Of a stretch of 64,000 nt of DNA, positions 1-11,161 are shown piece by piece. Made by a program: the position numbers and the translations under genes. The stretch is taken from assembly GCF_029873635.1 (NCBI RefSeq), contig NC_080418.1:15957388-16021387 (forward strand), written 5' to 3'. Source of the DNA: Malania oleifera. Lineage: Eukaryota > Streptophyta > Magnoliopsida > Santalales > Ximeniaceae. A model generated the notes under the pieces. It was not told the origin of the DNA and did not search any database. It saw only the letters and a list, made by a program, of their open reading frames with translations. Each line of letters starts with the position of its first letter. The stretch's first letter is position 1.

Positions 1-1220
1 ATCATCCATCACAATACCAGAGTTACTACAACCACTGTATTTATATACACACAGTATACATCCCAAAATATATCTTAGGGCCATCCCACAAAATATATCC
101 GACCCTATCAAAACACTTACCCTTCTGGAAGGGCAGATCAATAGTACTAGATTAGCGGGGCTTTACCCGCTCTCCTATCAGGGGCTTCTGAAATGTTTAT
201 AAAATTTTGGGGTGAGACACCTCTTAGGAAGGGAAATAAACTAACACTAGTGTGTAGCAACATGAGCATTTCTGTCATATACATATAATCATAAATATAA
301 TCAGTAAAACTGTATATACATCATTTATGGGGAAAACATGTATAATCAACTTGGTAGAACATAATGGTTTCCATAGCATAATTCATATCATATAAATAAT
401 AATACAAAAACAATCCAAGTAGGTTAGCAATATGTTGTCAAGTATTACCCCCCACATGACTGGGTTGTGTGGCCCAAAGGCGGGACCTGACAATGGTTGG
501 CCGACCACTTCCAAGTCAAAAGTATAGTATGTAAGTCTAATGGGTCTGCCAGACCTAGTCCATACACCAAGGGAGCTCACACACTTCTTAAAAACCACAT
601 CGACTATCCAATCTCACACCACTTTGTACAGCGGCGTTAACGCAAATATCATGATCATGATGACCATGGACACATAGCAACGGTACCATGCAAGTGCTAG
701 CCTAGACCAAGCCAACCAAGTTCTGATATCATATAACATCTACTGAAACTGTGATACATGGATATTTCATATCATTAATTATCAAATCAATCATATTATT
801 TTGCATATATACGTATATCATGAAAATCATCGGCCCGTACGCCAATATTTCACATTTTACCATAACTCAGCCCATACGTCAGCAAATCATATCCATAGCA
901 CAGCCTATACGCTGGCAAGTCATATCCATATCTTAGCCCGTATGCCAACAAATCATATACATAGCACAGCCCATATGTTGGCAAATCATATCCATAGCTC
1001 GGCTCGTACGCCGGCAAATCATATACATAATTCGGCCCGTATGCCGGCAAATATATCAAAATCTCAGCCCATACACCGATTTTCCATTATAAAAATCCGT
1101 ATCATTAACACATTTCTAGAAAACAATTTTTCATAATAATTTATGCTCATGCCACACAAAATGGGTATTTTGTATAATTAGAACATAGTATCGTTTCAAC
1201 AGTATTTCCCAACATAATGC

Positions 1221-1275
<55 letters not shown>

Positions 1276-2042
1276 CAAATGCTATAAAATCATACTTATA
1301 ATTTTCATAAAAACATCTAACTTAGTTTATCCCCTTACCTGAGTCCTGAAAAGCCCCTAAAACAAACAGCTCTGCACCTGCAGGGTTCCCCGTTCAACAC
1401 CCTGAAAATAACATTTTCCAAAACTAAAGTTCAGTATTACTGCACATACTACACTTTCTACCACTGTCAAATAGCCAAATACTGAGTAGAAAGTCTTACC
1501 CTGGATTTGAGATGGTTTCTAACTCAACCCCACCGACGATCCGTTCCGGCAGATTTGCAGAGAACTTTCTCAGGAGCATCGTGATGGCTTCAGATCGTCA
1601 AACTGACAGAATTTCGACCCAAAAAATTAGAGAAAAGGAGGAGAAACCGAAGGATGAGAGAGAGAGATATTCTGCGCAGAAAATTTCGGCCAAAAATGGA
1701 TTTTAGGCCTATTTAAACTGTGGTCTTCGTTGACGAGCCACGTCATCATGTCGACGAGGCCAAGAAGAAGGCTTGTCGATGAACCTCAACCCTTGTTGAT
1801 GAATTTTAGACTTCCAAAATCCTCTCTCAGTATATTCTCGTCGACAAGACGGAATTTCGTCAACGAGGTCCTGAAGAACCCTTGTCGTCGAAACCTCTGT
1901 GTTCGTCGACAAGGCCTGAAGAATTTCTGGGATTATCCTATCCAAAATGCAACGTCGTTGACGAACGCCTGCCTCCTTTTGTTCCTGTTTCCATTTCCCT
2001 TTCTTTTATTATTTAAATACCATTATTCTTCGGGTCGTTACA
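1..2042 (-). mobile_element. Ty3/gypsy LTR (copy A), partial at window edge
   Basis: This is a minus-oriented LTR whose far end lies outside the window. By comparison with the copy at 5539-7419, roughly the first 150 bp are missing. It ends in ..GGGTCGTTACA (TG..CA termini when read on the minus strand). Read on the minus strand it has a GTCGAC-palindrome array (about 1965 down to 1728), a TATA-like TTTAAATA near 1710, and then a 33-bp tandem array (1080-830). An (AT)n tract lies at about 1219-1270. Many CG sites appear as TG or CA variants, as expected for an old methylated copy. The family assignment rests on its neighbours, which carry Ty3/gypsy gag, protease and RT remnants and a tRNA-Met-type primer site. 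Confidence 0.8.
830..1080. repeat. 33-bp tandem array inside LTR A
   Basis: About seven degenerate units follow the pattern CGGCCCGTACGCCGGCAAAT followed by CATATCCATAG, with a 33-bp period. The core CGTACG is palindromic and often decayed to CATACG or CGTATG. The period is a multiple of three, so it produces an artificial open frame with an 11-residue repeat. Equivalent arrays sit at the same place in the LTRs at 2625-2690, 6505-6710 and 19220-19440. Confidence 0.85.
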
Positions 2043-2395
2043 TAGCTCCTCGAATAGATTAGTACATCATCAATAAAAACAACAACAAACTAATCGAAAT
2101 ATGGATGAAAAATCATATTCATCAAATCCATAAATATAGCAGGAGGATTCGTCAGACCAAATGGCATAACAAGGAACTTGTAATGCCCGTACCTGGTCCT
2201 GAAGGTCGTCTTCAAGACTTCCTCTACTTTCACTTTTACTTGATGATAGCCTGATCTGAGGTCAATCTTAGAATACACCCATGTGCCCTGGAGCTGATCA
2301 AACAAATCATCAATACAGGGTAGAGGATACTTGTTTTTTATTGTCACTTTATTAATCTCCCTATAATCAATACACATCATCATCCAACCTCACGT
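2043..2395 (-). mobile_element. Ty3/gypsy reverse transcriptase fragment
   Basis: On the minus strand 2383-2090 encodes recognisable RT palm and finger blocks: [19 protein letters not shown], then [11 protein letters not shown], then [14 protein letters not shown]. These are diagnostic of the Ty3/gypsy RT. It is only a small part of pol, wedged between two LTR copies with no flanking protease or RNase H. It is a fossil fragment. The lineage is probably Tekay/Del-like, inferred from the better preserved relative at 42.8-50.2 kb. Confidence 0.9.
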
Positions 2396-2577
2396 CACTC
2401 CATACAGCAGCATTAACACAAATATCATGATGAATCATGAACACATAGCATTGGTACCGTGCAAGTGCTAGCCTAGACCAAGCCAACCAGATTCTGATAA
2501 CATATAGCATATAGCCAAACTGTGATACATGGATATTTCATACTATTAATTGCCAAATCAACATCATCACATCATTT

Positions 2578-2625
<48 letters not shown>

Positions 2626-3500
2626 TCAGCCCGTATGCCGGCAAATCATATCCATAGCACAACCCGTACGTTGACAAATCATATCCATATCATTATCATA
2701 TTCCCAAAAAAAAAAAAAAAACAGTATTTCATCATAAAATCTACTCATGCCACACAAAATGGGTATTTTGTATAATCAGAACATATTATCGTTTTCAGCA
2801 GTATTTCCCAACATAATGCATATACATATATATATATATATATACATTTTTTTGAAATAAAATGCTATAAAATCATACTTATAATTTTCATAAAAACATC
2901 TAACTTAATTTATCCCCTTACTTGAGTCCTGAAAAGTCCCAAAAACAAACAGCACTGCACCCGCAAGGTTCTCCGTTCAACACCTTGAAAACAACATTCT
3001 CCATAACTAGAGTTTAATATTTCTACGCGTGCTACACTTCCTACTACAACTGTCAAGAAACCAAATACTGAGTAGAAAGTCTTACCCTGGATTTGGGATG
3101 GTTTCCAACTCAGCCCCACCGACGATCCACTCCAGAAGACTAGCAGAGAACTTTACCAAGAGCGTTATGGTGGCTTCAGATCGTCGAACAAGCAAAAAAT
3201 TGGTCTGAGATCTTAGAGAGAAGGGTAGGGAACCGAAGGATGAGAGAAGAGATTTTTGTGGCAAAAATCCACCAAAAAATGGCATTTAACACTATTTATA
3301 CACTGGCCTTTGTCGATGAGTCACATCACCTCGTCGACGAGGTCATGAAGACAACTCGTCGACGAAACGTACCCTCGTTGACAAACCCAATTGTAACTTC
3401 GTCGCGTTCGTCGACAAGGCCTGCTGCCTTTTTCCTTTCCCATTTCTATTTCCTCCCTCTCTATTATCATTTAATTATTATAATTATTCGGGTCACTACA
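2390..3500 (-). mobile_element. Ty3/gypsy LTR (copy B), partial
   Basis: This segment matches the part of LTR A from about position 600 onward and ends in ..GGGTCACTACA. It contains two (AT)n tracts (about 2577-2622 and 2825-2845), a short 33-bp-type array (2625-2690), a reversed TATA box (TATAAATAG on the minus strand near 3290) and a GTCGAC array (3308-3420). It lacks the portion corresponding to the U5 end and abuts an RT fragment instead, so it is rearranged. Confidence 0.8.
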
Positions 3501-4198
3501 TGATCCTTCAATTCTACCAATTCTGCTGGCGCCATTCGGTAAGGTACTTTGGAAATCGGCGTTGTACCTGAAAGTAGATCAATAGGAAAATCTACCTCGC
3601 GATCAGGTGGTTAGCCTGGTAACTCATCTAGAAAAACATCTGTAAACTCTTTTACTACAGGTGTGCTAGTAAGTTTCAATTCATTCTCTAACATCTCCTT
3701 CACATCTGTCACAAACCCCTGGCAACCACTCAGCAGTAGTCTTCTGGCCTGAATAGCTGAAACTAGTTGAGGCGGGGATTGCACTCGCAACTCTACGAAC
3801 TTGAATTCTGCTCGTCCCGGAGGTCTGAATATCACTTCTCGTGAATGGCACTCTATGCTGGCAAAATTAGCTGCTAGCCAATCCATGCCAAAGATCACAT
3901 CAAACACGTGCATATCCAGCACCATTAAATCGACAGACAAGATTTTCCCCTGAATATCAATTAAACAACCCCGGAGCACTCTACTATATCTCACTGCTGA
4001 CCTAGTCAGTGTAGATACCAACAGTTCAATGTTTAACAACTGTGTTTCTGCCCCACATAGTCTAGTGCACTTCGAAGACACAAACGAGTGTGTAGATCCT
4101 GAATCAAACAATGCTATAACTTTAAAAGAAAGCATAATAATCATACATGTCACCACGTCGCTGGCTGTCTCAGCATCACCCAGCGTTAGAACAAACAC
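3501..4198 (-). mobile_element. Ty3/gypsy protease region (fossil)
   Basis: The minus-strand frame 4198-3611 encodes an aspartic protease domain. It shows ALFDSGSTHSFVS with the catalytic D-S-G triad and downstream FDVIFGMDWLA, typical of plant gypsy proteases. The left part (3501-3610) reads into the protease-RT linker. It lies in the usual gag-protease order with the gag remnant at 4250-5234. It is broken and part of the element whose 5' LTR is at 5539-7419. Confidence 0.88.
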
Positions 4199-4249
4199 TC
4201 TAGATAGAGTTGTATTCCTCTACTGGCTCCTTTGTGGCACCTGATAACC

Positions 4250-5234
4250 TCCCCTATATGGTCTAGAAGTAGGAGCTGCATCTGGTGTAGGGCAATCTCA
4301 CACCATATGACCCTGCCTACCGCAGCGGTAACAGACAACTCCACTTACGCGACACTCTCCCCAGAGTCTCCTCCCACAAGTTTGGCAGACTAGAGGACCC
4401 TGCACTACCTGTATCTCATGGCCTCCAGTCTCCTGTCTTCATCCCCTACCATGGTTTCCTCTCCTCCACTAATTCTATCTAGGACCCTGCTGATAGCCCG
4501 AAGATGCAGATCTTTTCTTCTGTCCCTACTCCTCTGCATCCCTACGCTCACCAACCTCTACCAAGGCTACCCTGTTGACTAACTCAGCAAAATCCCAGAT
4601 CCGTAGTACCACCACTTGCTTGAAGATACCTTACCTCAAACCTCTCTCAAACTGCCTCGCCTTTTTCACCTCATCAGGCACAATACACGGAGCAAAGTGA
4701 GAGAGCTCAATAAAACACGTCACATACTGCTGAACTGATAACTGCCCCTGCTTCAGACTCAGGAACTCCTCCACTTTAGCCTCCCAAACAGTAGTTGGAA
4801 AATATATATCGAAGAACAATTCCTTAAACCGATCCCAAGTCATGGCTATCGGCATAGTCCTCTGCTACTCCAGAAGCCACACAACAATCCACCACCTCTC
4901 GGTATCTGCTGTTAGTTTATAAGTGGTGAAGAGGACCCTCTGTTCTTCAGTACACTACAACACAGCCAAGACTTTCTCAATCTCCTGCATCCAATTCTCG
5001 ACGGCTGCAGGACCGGCCCCTCTTGAAAATGCAGGAGGATTCATCTTCGTAAATTTCTTGATAGTGCATCCATGGCCAACCGACGGACCACCCTGCTCCC
5101 TAGAGCTCTTAGCAATCTCAGCCATAACCTGTTAAGCCATGCTATGTAATACTGTGTCAAAGTCGGTCCCGCCTGCACTCGAGAGCCCTGCCCCATCACT
5201 GCCGCTCACATGAGCACTACCTCCTCCTAGATCC
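4250..5234 (-). mobile_element. Ty3/gypsy gag region (fossil)
   Basis: A minus-strand stretch (4855-4631) matches the retrotransposon gag capsid core, with WDRFKELFFDIYFP and FLSLKQGQLSVQQY. A Cys/His-rich nucleocapsid-like segment lies between about 4300 and 4390. The probable gag start is just inside 5234, following a TTTTCAG|GATGG context that is repeated at 40733-40744 in another copy. The region is broken in a few places. Confidence 0.82.
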
Positions 5235-5522
5235 ATCCTGAAAAATAACAACGCAAATCAGTAATCTTATCCTTATAATTTACCCGCTTAACCTAGCCTC
5301 TTATCTCAACATTCTCAATTCATTCCTAACCTCAGTCCTACATTCTAGGAACATAACCCGACAATAGTTTACTATGATTTTCCTAAAATCGTCACCCTAG
5401 GAAAAACATAGAAACCACCATGGAAGTCTAGCCTCTAGACTGCAAAACAAAACCTTAAATCATTTCTTATACTCTGGTATCGTTTATGCTGCATTCTAAA
5501 GTTTATAGAACCTAGCAACCTA

Positions 5523-5535
5523 GGCTTTGATACCA
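5523..5535 (-). promoter_or_regulatory. Primer binding site of gypsy element (tRNA-Met type)
   Basis: The minus-strand reading is TGGTATCAAAGCC, close to the plant initiator-Met primer site TGGTATCAGAGCC. It starts a few bases inside the LTR that begins at 5539, which fixes the LTR boundary and the minus orientation of this element. Confidence 0.85.
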
Positions 5536-5538
5536 AAC

Positions 5539-7419
5539 TGTAACGATATGCTTAATTTCCACATATTTTTTCCCCTTAAATAATACAGATCAGTATAATA
5601 AATCCAATAGATCATGATCAACCTGAACCTGTGGGTACCAGGGATTAAAAAAAATAAAATAAAATAAAATCATATAATATCATAAACACAAAATCATCCA
5701 TCAACACCGTAGTTACTACATCCACTGTATTTATATATATAATACACAACCCAAAAGAAACCTAGGGTCACTTTCCACAAAGTCCATCTGACCCAACCAA
5801 GACGTACCCTTCAGAGAGGGCAGATCAGCAGTACTATATCAACGAAGCTTTATCCGCTCTCCTATCAGGGGCTCCTGAAAATTTCATGTAATTCGGGGTG
5901 AGACACCTCTCAGTAAGGGAAATAAACTAATACTAGTGTGTGGCAACATGAGTATTTCCGTGATTTATATAAAATCATACATAAACATATCAGTATAATT
6001 GTCTATATCATATCTGGGAAACATATATTCTCATATCATGGCAGAACATACATAATTTCATAAGCATAACTCATCTCATATAACTATAATACGAAAACAA
6101 CTCTGGTAGGTTAGCTTATTGTTGTCATGTATTACCCCCACATGACTGGGTTGTGTGGCCCGAAGGCGAGACTAGACAATGGTTGGCCAACCACTGTCAA
6201 GTTAAAAGTACAGTCTATAAGTCCAATGGGTCTGCCAGACCTAGTCCGTACACCAGGGGCGCTCACACTTCTTAAAACCACATCGACTATCCGTCCTCAT
6301 GCTACTCCGTACAACAGCGTTAACACAATATCATGATGATCATGAACACATAACAACGGTATCGTGCAAGTGCTAGCCTAAACCAAGTCAACTAGGTTCT
6401 GATATCATATAGCATATAATGAAACTGTGATACGTGGATATTTCATACCATTAATTACGAAATCAATATCGTCATATCGTTTTGCATATATACGTATATC
6501 ATGAAAATCATCGGCCCATATGCCGGTATTTCACATTTTATCATAACCGGCCAGTACGCCAGCAAATCTTATCCATAGCTCGGCCCGTACTCCGAAAAAT
6601 CATATCCATAGCTTGGCCCGTACGCCGGTAAATCATATCCATAATACGGACCGTACGCCGGCAATTCATGTAAAAATTCTCGGCCCGTACGCCGATTTTT
6701 CATTATAAAAATCCATATTTTATCATAGTCCCAGAAAACAGTATTTCATCATAAATTCTGCTCATGCCACACAAAATAGGTTTTATACATATTTAAACAT
6801 ATCATCTTTTACAGTAGTATTTCCCAACATAAAGCATATATAAATATATTTATTCTCCTGAAATCAGATGCTGTAAAAATATACATACATTTTCATAAAA
6901 TACTAGTTTAGTTTATCCCCTTACCACTAAACTTTAGTATTTCTATGCATACTACGCTTTCTACAACTGTCAAGAAGCCAAATACTGAATAGAAAGTCTT
7001 ACCCTGAATTTGTAATGGTTTCCAACTCAGCCCCACCGACGATCCACTCCAGTAGATTTGAAGAGAACTCTTCCAATAGTGTCATGGTGGCATCATATCG
7101 TCAAACCGGCTGAAATCCGACCCACAAATTAAGAGAGAAGAGGGGGAAACCGAAGGGAGTGAAAGAAAGAGTTTCTGCAGCCAAATAAAGCTGAAAATCA
7201 CGTTTAACACTATTTAAACTATGGCCCTCGTCAACGAACTCTCTCCTCGTCGACGAAATTCATAATCACCCAAAACTCTCTCTTGGTATTTTCTTGTCGA
7301 CGAAACGTGCCCTCGTCGACGAGCCCAATTGTAACTGCTGTCTCTTTCTTTTCTTTTCCCATTTCTATTTCCTCCCTCTCTATTATTATTTAAATATTAT
7401 AATTATTCGGGTCACTATA
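5539..7419 (-). mobile_element. Ty3/gypsy 5' LTR (copy C), 1.9 kb
   Basis: This is a near-complete LTR from TGTAACGATATG to GGGTCACTATA, adjacent to a primer binding site, so it is the 5' LTR of the minus-strand element at 3501-5538. It contains the 33-bp array (6505-6710), a reversed TATA-like box near 7208 and a GTCGAC array (7225-7325). It interrupts a copia-type LTR that resumes at 7420. No matching target duplication could be found, because the other end of the element is rearranged or lies outside the window. Confidence 0.85.
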
Positions 7420-8195
7420 TAAATAGCCAAGCAATATCTTTCAAAAATAGAAAGAAATCGTGTTGTTCACAACTTTATATCACGCACTTCGGTCGACTGA
7501 ATTGGAACTTCGGTCGCCCAAACCAATTAAAATCCTGAATTTTGAAGAGGTAGTAGTCTTTTGGTCGACTGAACTTTAGGTTTGGTCGCCTAAACCTGTT
7601 TAGTCGACTGAATTTTCAGTTCAGTCGTCCGAACCAACACTGTCTAGGCTTTAACAATTAGCAATACCCATTCAATCGACTGAACCATAAAAAGTCGGTC
7701 GCCCAAACTCACTAATGTTAGATCAAGTTGTTCAGTTTCATGTAATTGGTCGATTGAGCATGAGCCTTAGTCGCTCGAACATTCTGAAATTTAGTGTTCT
7801 TTTTATTTTTGATTCCAAAACTCATTTGTATTCTTTTGAAAAGATATTTGGACTTTGAAAATATATTTTCCAAATAGTTAAATAGGTCTCCAAGTCCAAT
7901 GATTTATCCTAAGAGCTTCATAAACAAACATAATAATTGAGAAATACTTACATGAGACTTCTATTACATTACAAATGAAATAAAAAATAAGTTTTCATGT
8001 CTTGAAGCTTGATCTTCATCCAAGTTCTAGTCATTCGTCATTTTGCTTGTTTTCTTCATGACTTTTAAACTTAAACGTGGTACATTATGCTTGTAAGAGA
8101 TAATACAAGTAAATTCACTTGAAAGCACAATTAGATTCATTAATTTGTCATTATCAAAACGAGATTAAATCTTGTTAGGCTAACATATTTTACTA
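7420..8195 (-). mobile_element. Ty1/copia (SIRE/Maximus-like) LTR fragment
   Basis: The segment carries repeated TTCGGTCGACTGAA and TCGGTCGCCCAAAC motifs. It ends with a segment (8145-8190) that, read on the minus strand, gives TGTTAGCCTAACAAG followed by TTTTGATAATGACAAA. That resembles the start of SIRE-like LTRs, and a similar end is seen at 53655-53705. No coding part is present. The family is inferred from LTR features only. Confidence 0.55.
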
Positions 8196-8249
8196 TGCAT
8201 TACGACCTATTAATTATTAATAAAATATAATTAAATTCTAAAATGAATA

Positions 8250-8830
8250 AAAAAAACTATCTATAAATTTAAATTAATATTAAATAAATCAAAATTTTTA
8301 ATTAGTGATTAATATTATTTTTAACGTAAATTAATATGATAATCATATGTTATAAATATACATTAATAACAAGATTGTTGTTAATTAATTAATAATATTA
8401 TACAATTTTATTCAATGGAAAATATTTAAATTTTAATTAGAAAAATAATATAATTATCATTTATATTTTTAACTATACAAATATTAATATCTTTATTTAA
8501 AATATATTTTAAAATACATATTAGGTATTAAAATTCAATTTTGGATTAAACAAGAACTATTTATTATTTTAAATTAACACTAAATAAATTAAAATTTTAA
8601 ATTTAATTAATAATATTTTTTATTATAATTCAGTTTGATAATAATATATTTTAAATATACATTAATAACAAGATTATTATTAAATAAAAACAATAATATT
8701 ATTTTTTTAATAAAAAATATTTAAATTTTATTAATAAATAATTAAAATAATTTTTATTGAAATTTTTAATTAAAAATATTAATACTTGTATTTTAGATAT
8801 ATTTAAAAAATCTATAATACTATATAATAA
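8250..8830. repeat. AT-rich tandem duplication, two ~300-bp units
   Basis: Two diverged copies lie head to tail with a period near 298 bp. They share landmarks such as ATACATTAATAACAAGATT at about 8359 and 8658. Both units are extremely A+T rich. No open reading frame or transposon terminus is evident. It may be a decayed element or a matrix-attachment-like AT tract. Confidence 0.6.
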
Positions 8831-9056
8831 AAATAAATATCACTTATTTTAAATACAAACTACTTATAACTTTCAATATTTCTCTAGTTCACCACATATT
8901 ATCAGTATTTTTTAAATTCAAATATTTTTTTTCTACATAAATAGTCCAGAACGACTTTTAATAGTTTAAGATCGTGATGATTCATGAGGGTCAAATGCGT
9001 TTTGGTAATTAAACTAGACCCAGAAATTGGTCCAAAAGATAAAGCCGCAAAAACAT

Positions 9057-9127
9057 GTGGCTGCTGGGATTCGAGCCCAGGTCTCCACGGCCACAACGTG
9101 GAATTCTTACCACTAAACTACAGCCAC
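9057..9127 (-). tRNA. tRNA-His (GTG), copy 1
   Basis: The minus strand gives a 71-nt tRNA. The acceptor stem GTGGCTG pairs with CAGCCAC. The D-arm region is GTTTAGTGGTAAG. The anticodon stem CCACG/CGTGG encloses the loop TTGTGGC with anticodon GTG. The T-arm is CTGGG CTCGAAT CCCAG. There is no intron and no encoded CCA, as expected for a nuclear plant gene; the extra G at position -1 of tRNA-His is normally added after transcription. A run of five Ts follows a few bases after the 3' end (RNA polymerase III stop), and CAA motifs lie just upstream. The sequence is identical to the copy at 10844-10914. Confidence 0.97.
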
Positions 9128-10302
9128 CTGTTGTTTGTGCTTCTTATTTTTTTATTTGTACTAAATATGATCAGACCAATCTCTCAGAAATCAGAAGTGC
9201 AATGTCACGTCTGATGCAATAATATATATTATATTTTTTCGTAGCAAAAAGCATATGTATGTTGTATTTGGTATCCAAACAAAAAGTACAATATAGATGG
9301 GATATAACACATTATAGATTATATATATATATATATGTGCGCGCGCTTACTAGTACAATATAATTTAACCGTTTAATCAGATATAAACTCCAAAATTTGG
9401 CAACAATTTTCATATCTTAAATATTTTCCTTAAACCTAACTTTTACAAAAAAAGAAAAAAAAAATTAAGACCTCATTTAGAATTTGAAAAAAAAAATGAA
9501 AAATATAAATATAAATAAATTTATTAAAAACACAATTCTTATTTAGGACCAATTGCTTTAATTTCACTATGTCATAAATTCGGTTCTAATTGTTCAAATA
9601 ACTTCATTTAGTTCTCGCATTATTTTTTGGTACATAATTATGAAAAAATTCATATGCATTGGAGCAATATGTTTTTATTTATATATTTTTTGAAAAAGTA
9701 ATTGCTCTAAAGAACTATAAGTTGAATAATAATAATTTAGTATTTTTTGTTAAAATATTGAAGGCAAAATTGTGCAATTTTTGCAGAAAAAGTGAATTAA
9801 AAACTATTACTTTTAAATAGAACTATAATTTATTTATTTTTTTACTTTCCATGGAAAAATTGTCTAAAAAGTAAATCTTATTTTACACAATTGAACAAAC
9901 CACATGTGAAAATTAAAAGATGTTAGTGGTTAATTTCTAAAAGCTTTAATCACATAACTAAGTATTAAAAAATGAAATATGATAATTATTTTTTTGTTAG
10001 AATTATCATGTGGAAAAAAATTAAAAAATAAAAGCAAAAACAAAAATAAATGTGTGTCTGAGAATAGATATTTTAGATTTTGAATTTGAATTTATATAAA
10101 TTTGAACAAAATTTAATGCACTTCGTGTTATGTTTTGTCCAAATCATACAAATCAAATCAAAATCTAAGGTGCGAAATCAAAATATTGTCATTTACTAAA
10201 GATAAAAACAAAAGAAACTTTAGATATTTTATTAGTTTGTATAATTATGCAATGCACATAATATAATTAGATGTAACATTCATAAAACTAATGTTTTTTG
10301 AT
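9128..10302. other. AT-rich spacer between the tRNA genes
   Basis: I saw no gene here. The stretch is A/T-rich with short (AT)n next to GCGCGCGC near 9321-9347 and many poly-A runs. Confidence 0.6.
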
Positions 10303-10699
10303 ATTTTAGATTAGGGGTCTACATGGGTCAGGTTAGGTTGGATTGGGTCTAAAATTTCAACTAATCCAATATTGTCGGTTTAATAAAAAGTCAATCTTAA
10401 GTTGAACCATCGATGATGTGATTTGGATCGATTTGATTATTGGGTAGATTAAATTAGATTAATAGTTTAACTTATTTAAAAACGAAGTAGGAAAAAAATA
10501 CATAAAAGAATATATATATATATATATATATATATAAGAGAGTTTTGTCAACATATATATGTGTTATGTTGAAACTCTACTTATACTAATGTCATTCAAG
10601 TTAAATGAAAAATTATCAATCTATCCATAAACCATTTGAAATTGATTTTTGGGTTGGTTCAATTTGGGCTAATCAGATGTTAAAAACCCCTATTTTAGA
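10303..10699. mobile_element. hAT-type miniature element with 8-bp target duplication
   Basis: A 381-bp element (10311-10691) is flanked by a perfect 8-bp direct repeat ATTTTAGA at 10303-10310 and 10692-10699. The ends begin TTAGGGGT and finish AACCCCT, a short imperfect inverted repeat of the TAGGGGT type. There is no coding capacity, and an (AT)n tract lies at about 10510-10536. The 8-bp duplication and T/AGGGG ends fit a non-autonomous hAT element. It sits between the two tRNA-His genes. Confidence 0.8.
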
Positions 10700-10843
10700 A
10701 GGAAAATGTGAAATAAAAAAAAACATTATTTATCAATTCATAATAATAAACATATATTTTAAAATTTATTCCCTATTCTCTTTTTCGTTTGACTTGCTAG
10801 CATGACATTTGCAGTAATTGCGAAAAACATTAGAGTAAAAATT

Positions 10844-10914
10844 GTGGCTGCTGGGATTCGAGCCCAGGTCTCCACGGCCACAACGTGGAATTCTTACCAC
10901 TAAACTACAGCCAC
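10844..10914 (-). tRNA. tRNA-His (GTG), copy 2
   Basis: This is a 71-nt copy identical at every base to the tRNA-His at 9057-9127, also on the minus strand. It has the same cloverleaf and anticodon GTG. Downstream (to the left) an ATTTTTAC run supplies the polymerase III terminator, and a CAA motif lies upstream (AAGCAATGG on the minus strand). The flanks do not resemble those of copy 1, so this is not a recent block duplication. Confidence 0.97.
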
Positions 10915-11161
10915 CCATTGCTTAAAGCTCGAATTACGCAATATTTTATATATGGAAATGCATTTCATGATTTTAAAAATTATTTTCCAACTTGAGTTCT
11001 ATCGCTTACAAGGCACTGCATTATATGACTAACTGGTTATCTAATATTCAAAATAAACCCCAACTTGTCCAGGTCTTATATTACAAAAATAAAAAAAAAT
11101 TTATAAATACAACTACATAAAATAAAAAAAATACAATAAAAAACGACAATTAAAGTTCTTC

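Noticed and set aside
830-1080. Possible CRISPR-like array (regular repeats and spacers)
   Set aside because: Repeat units are continuous tandem copies with no unique spacers, and the sequence is plant nuclear DNA.
801-1136. Open frame with an 11-residue repeat (NHIHSTAHMLA-type)
   Set aside because: It is a by-product of the 33-bp tandem array inside an LTR; both strands stay open because the period is a multiple of three.
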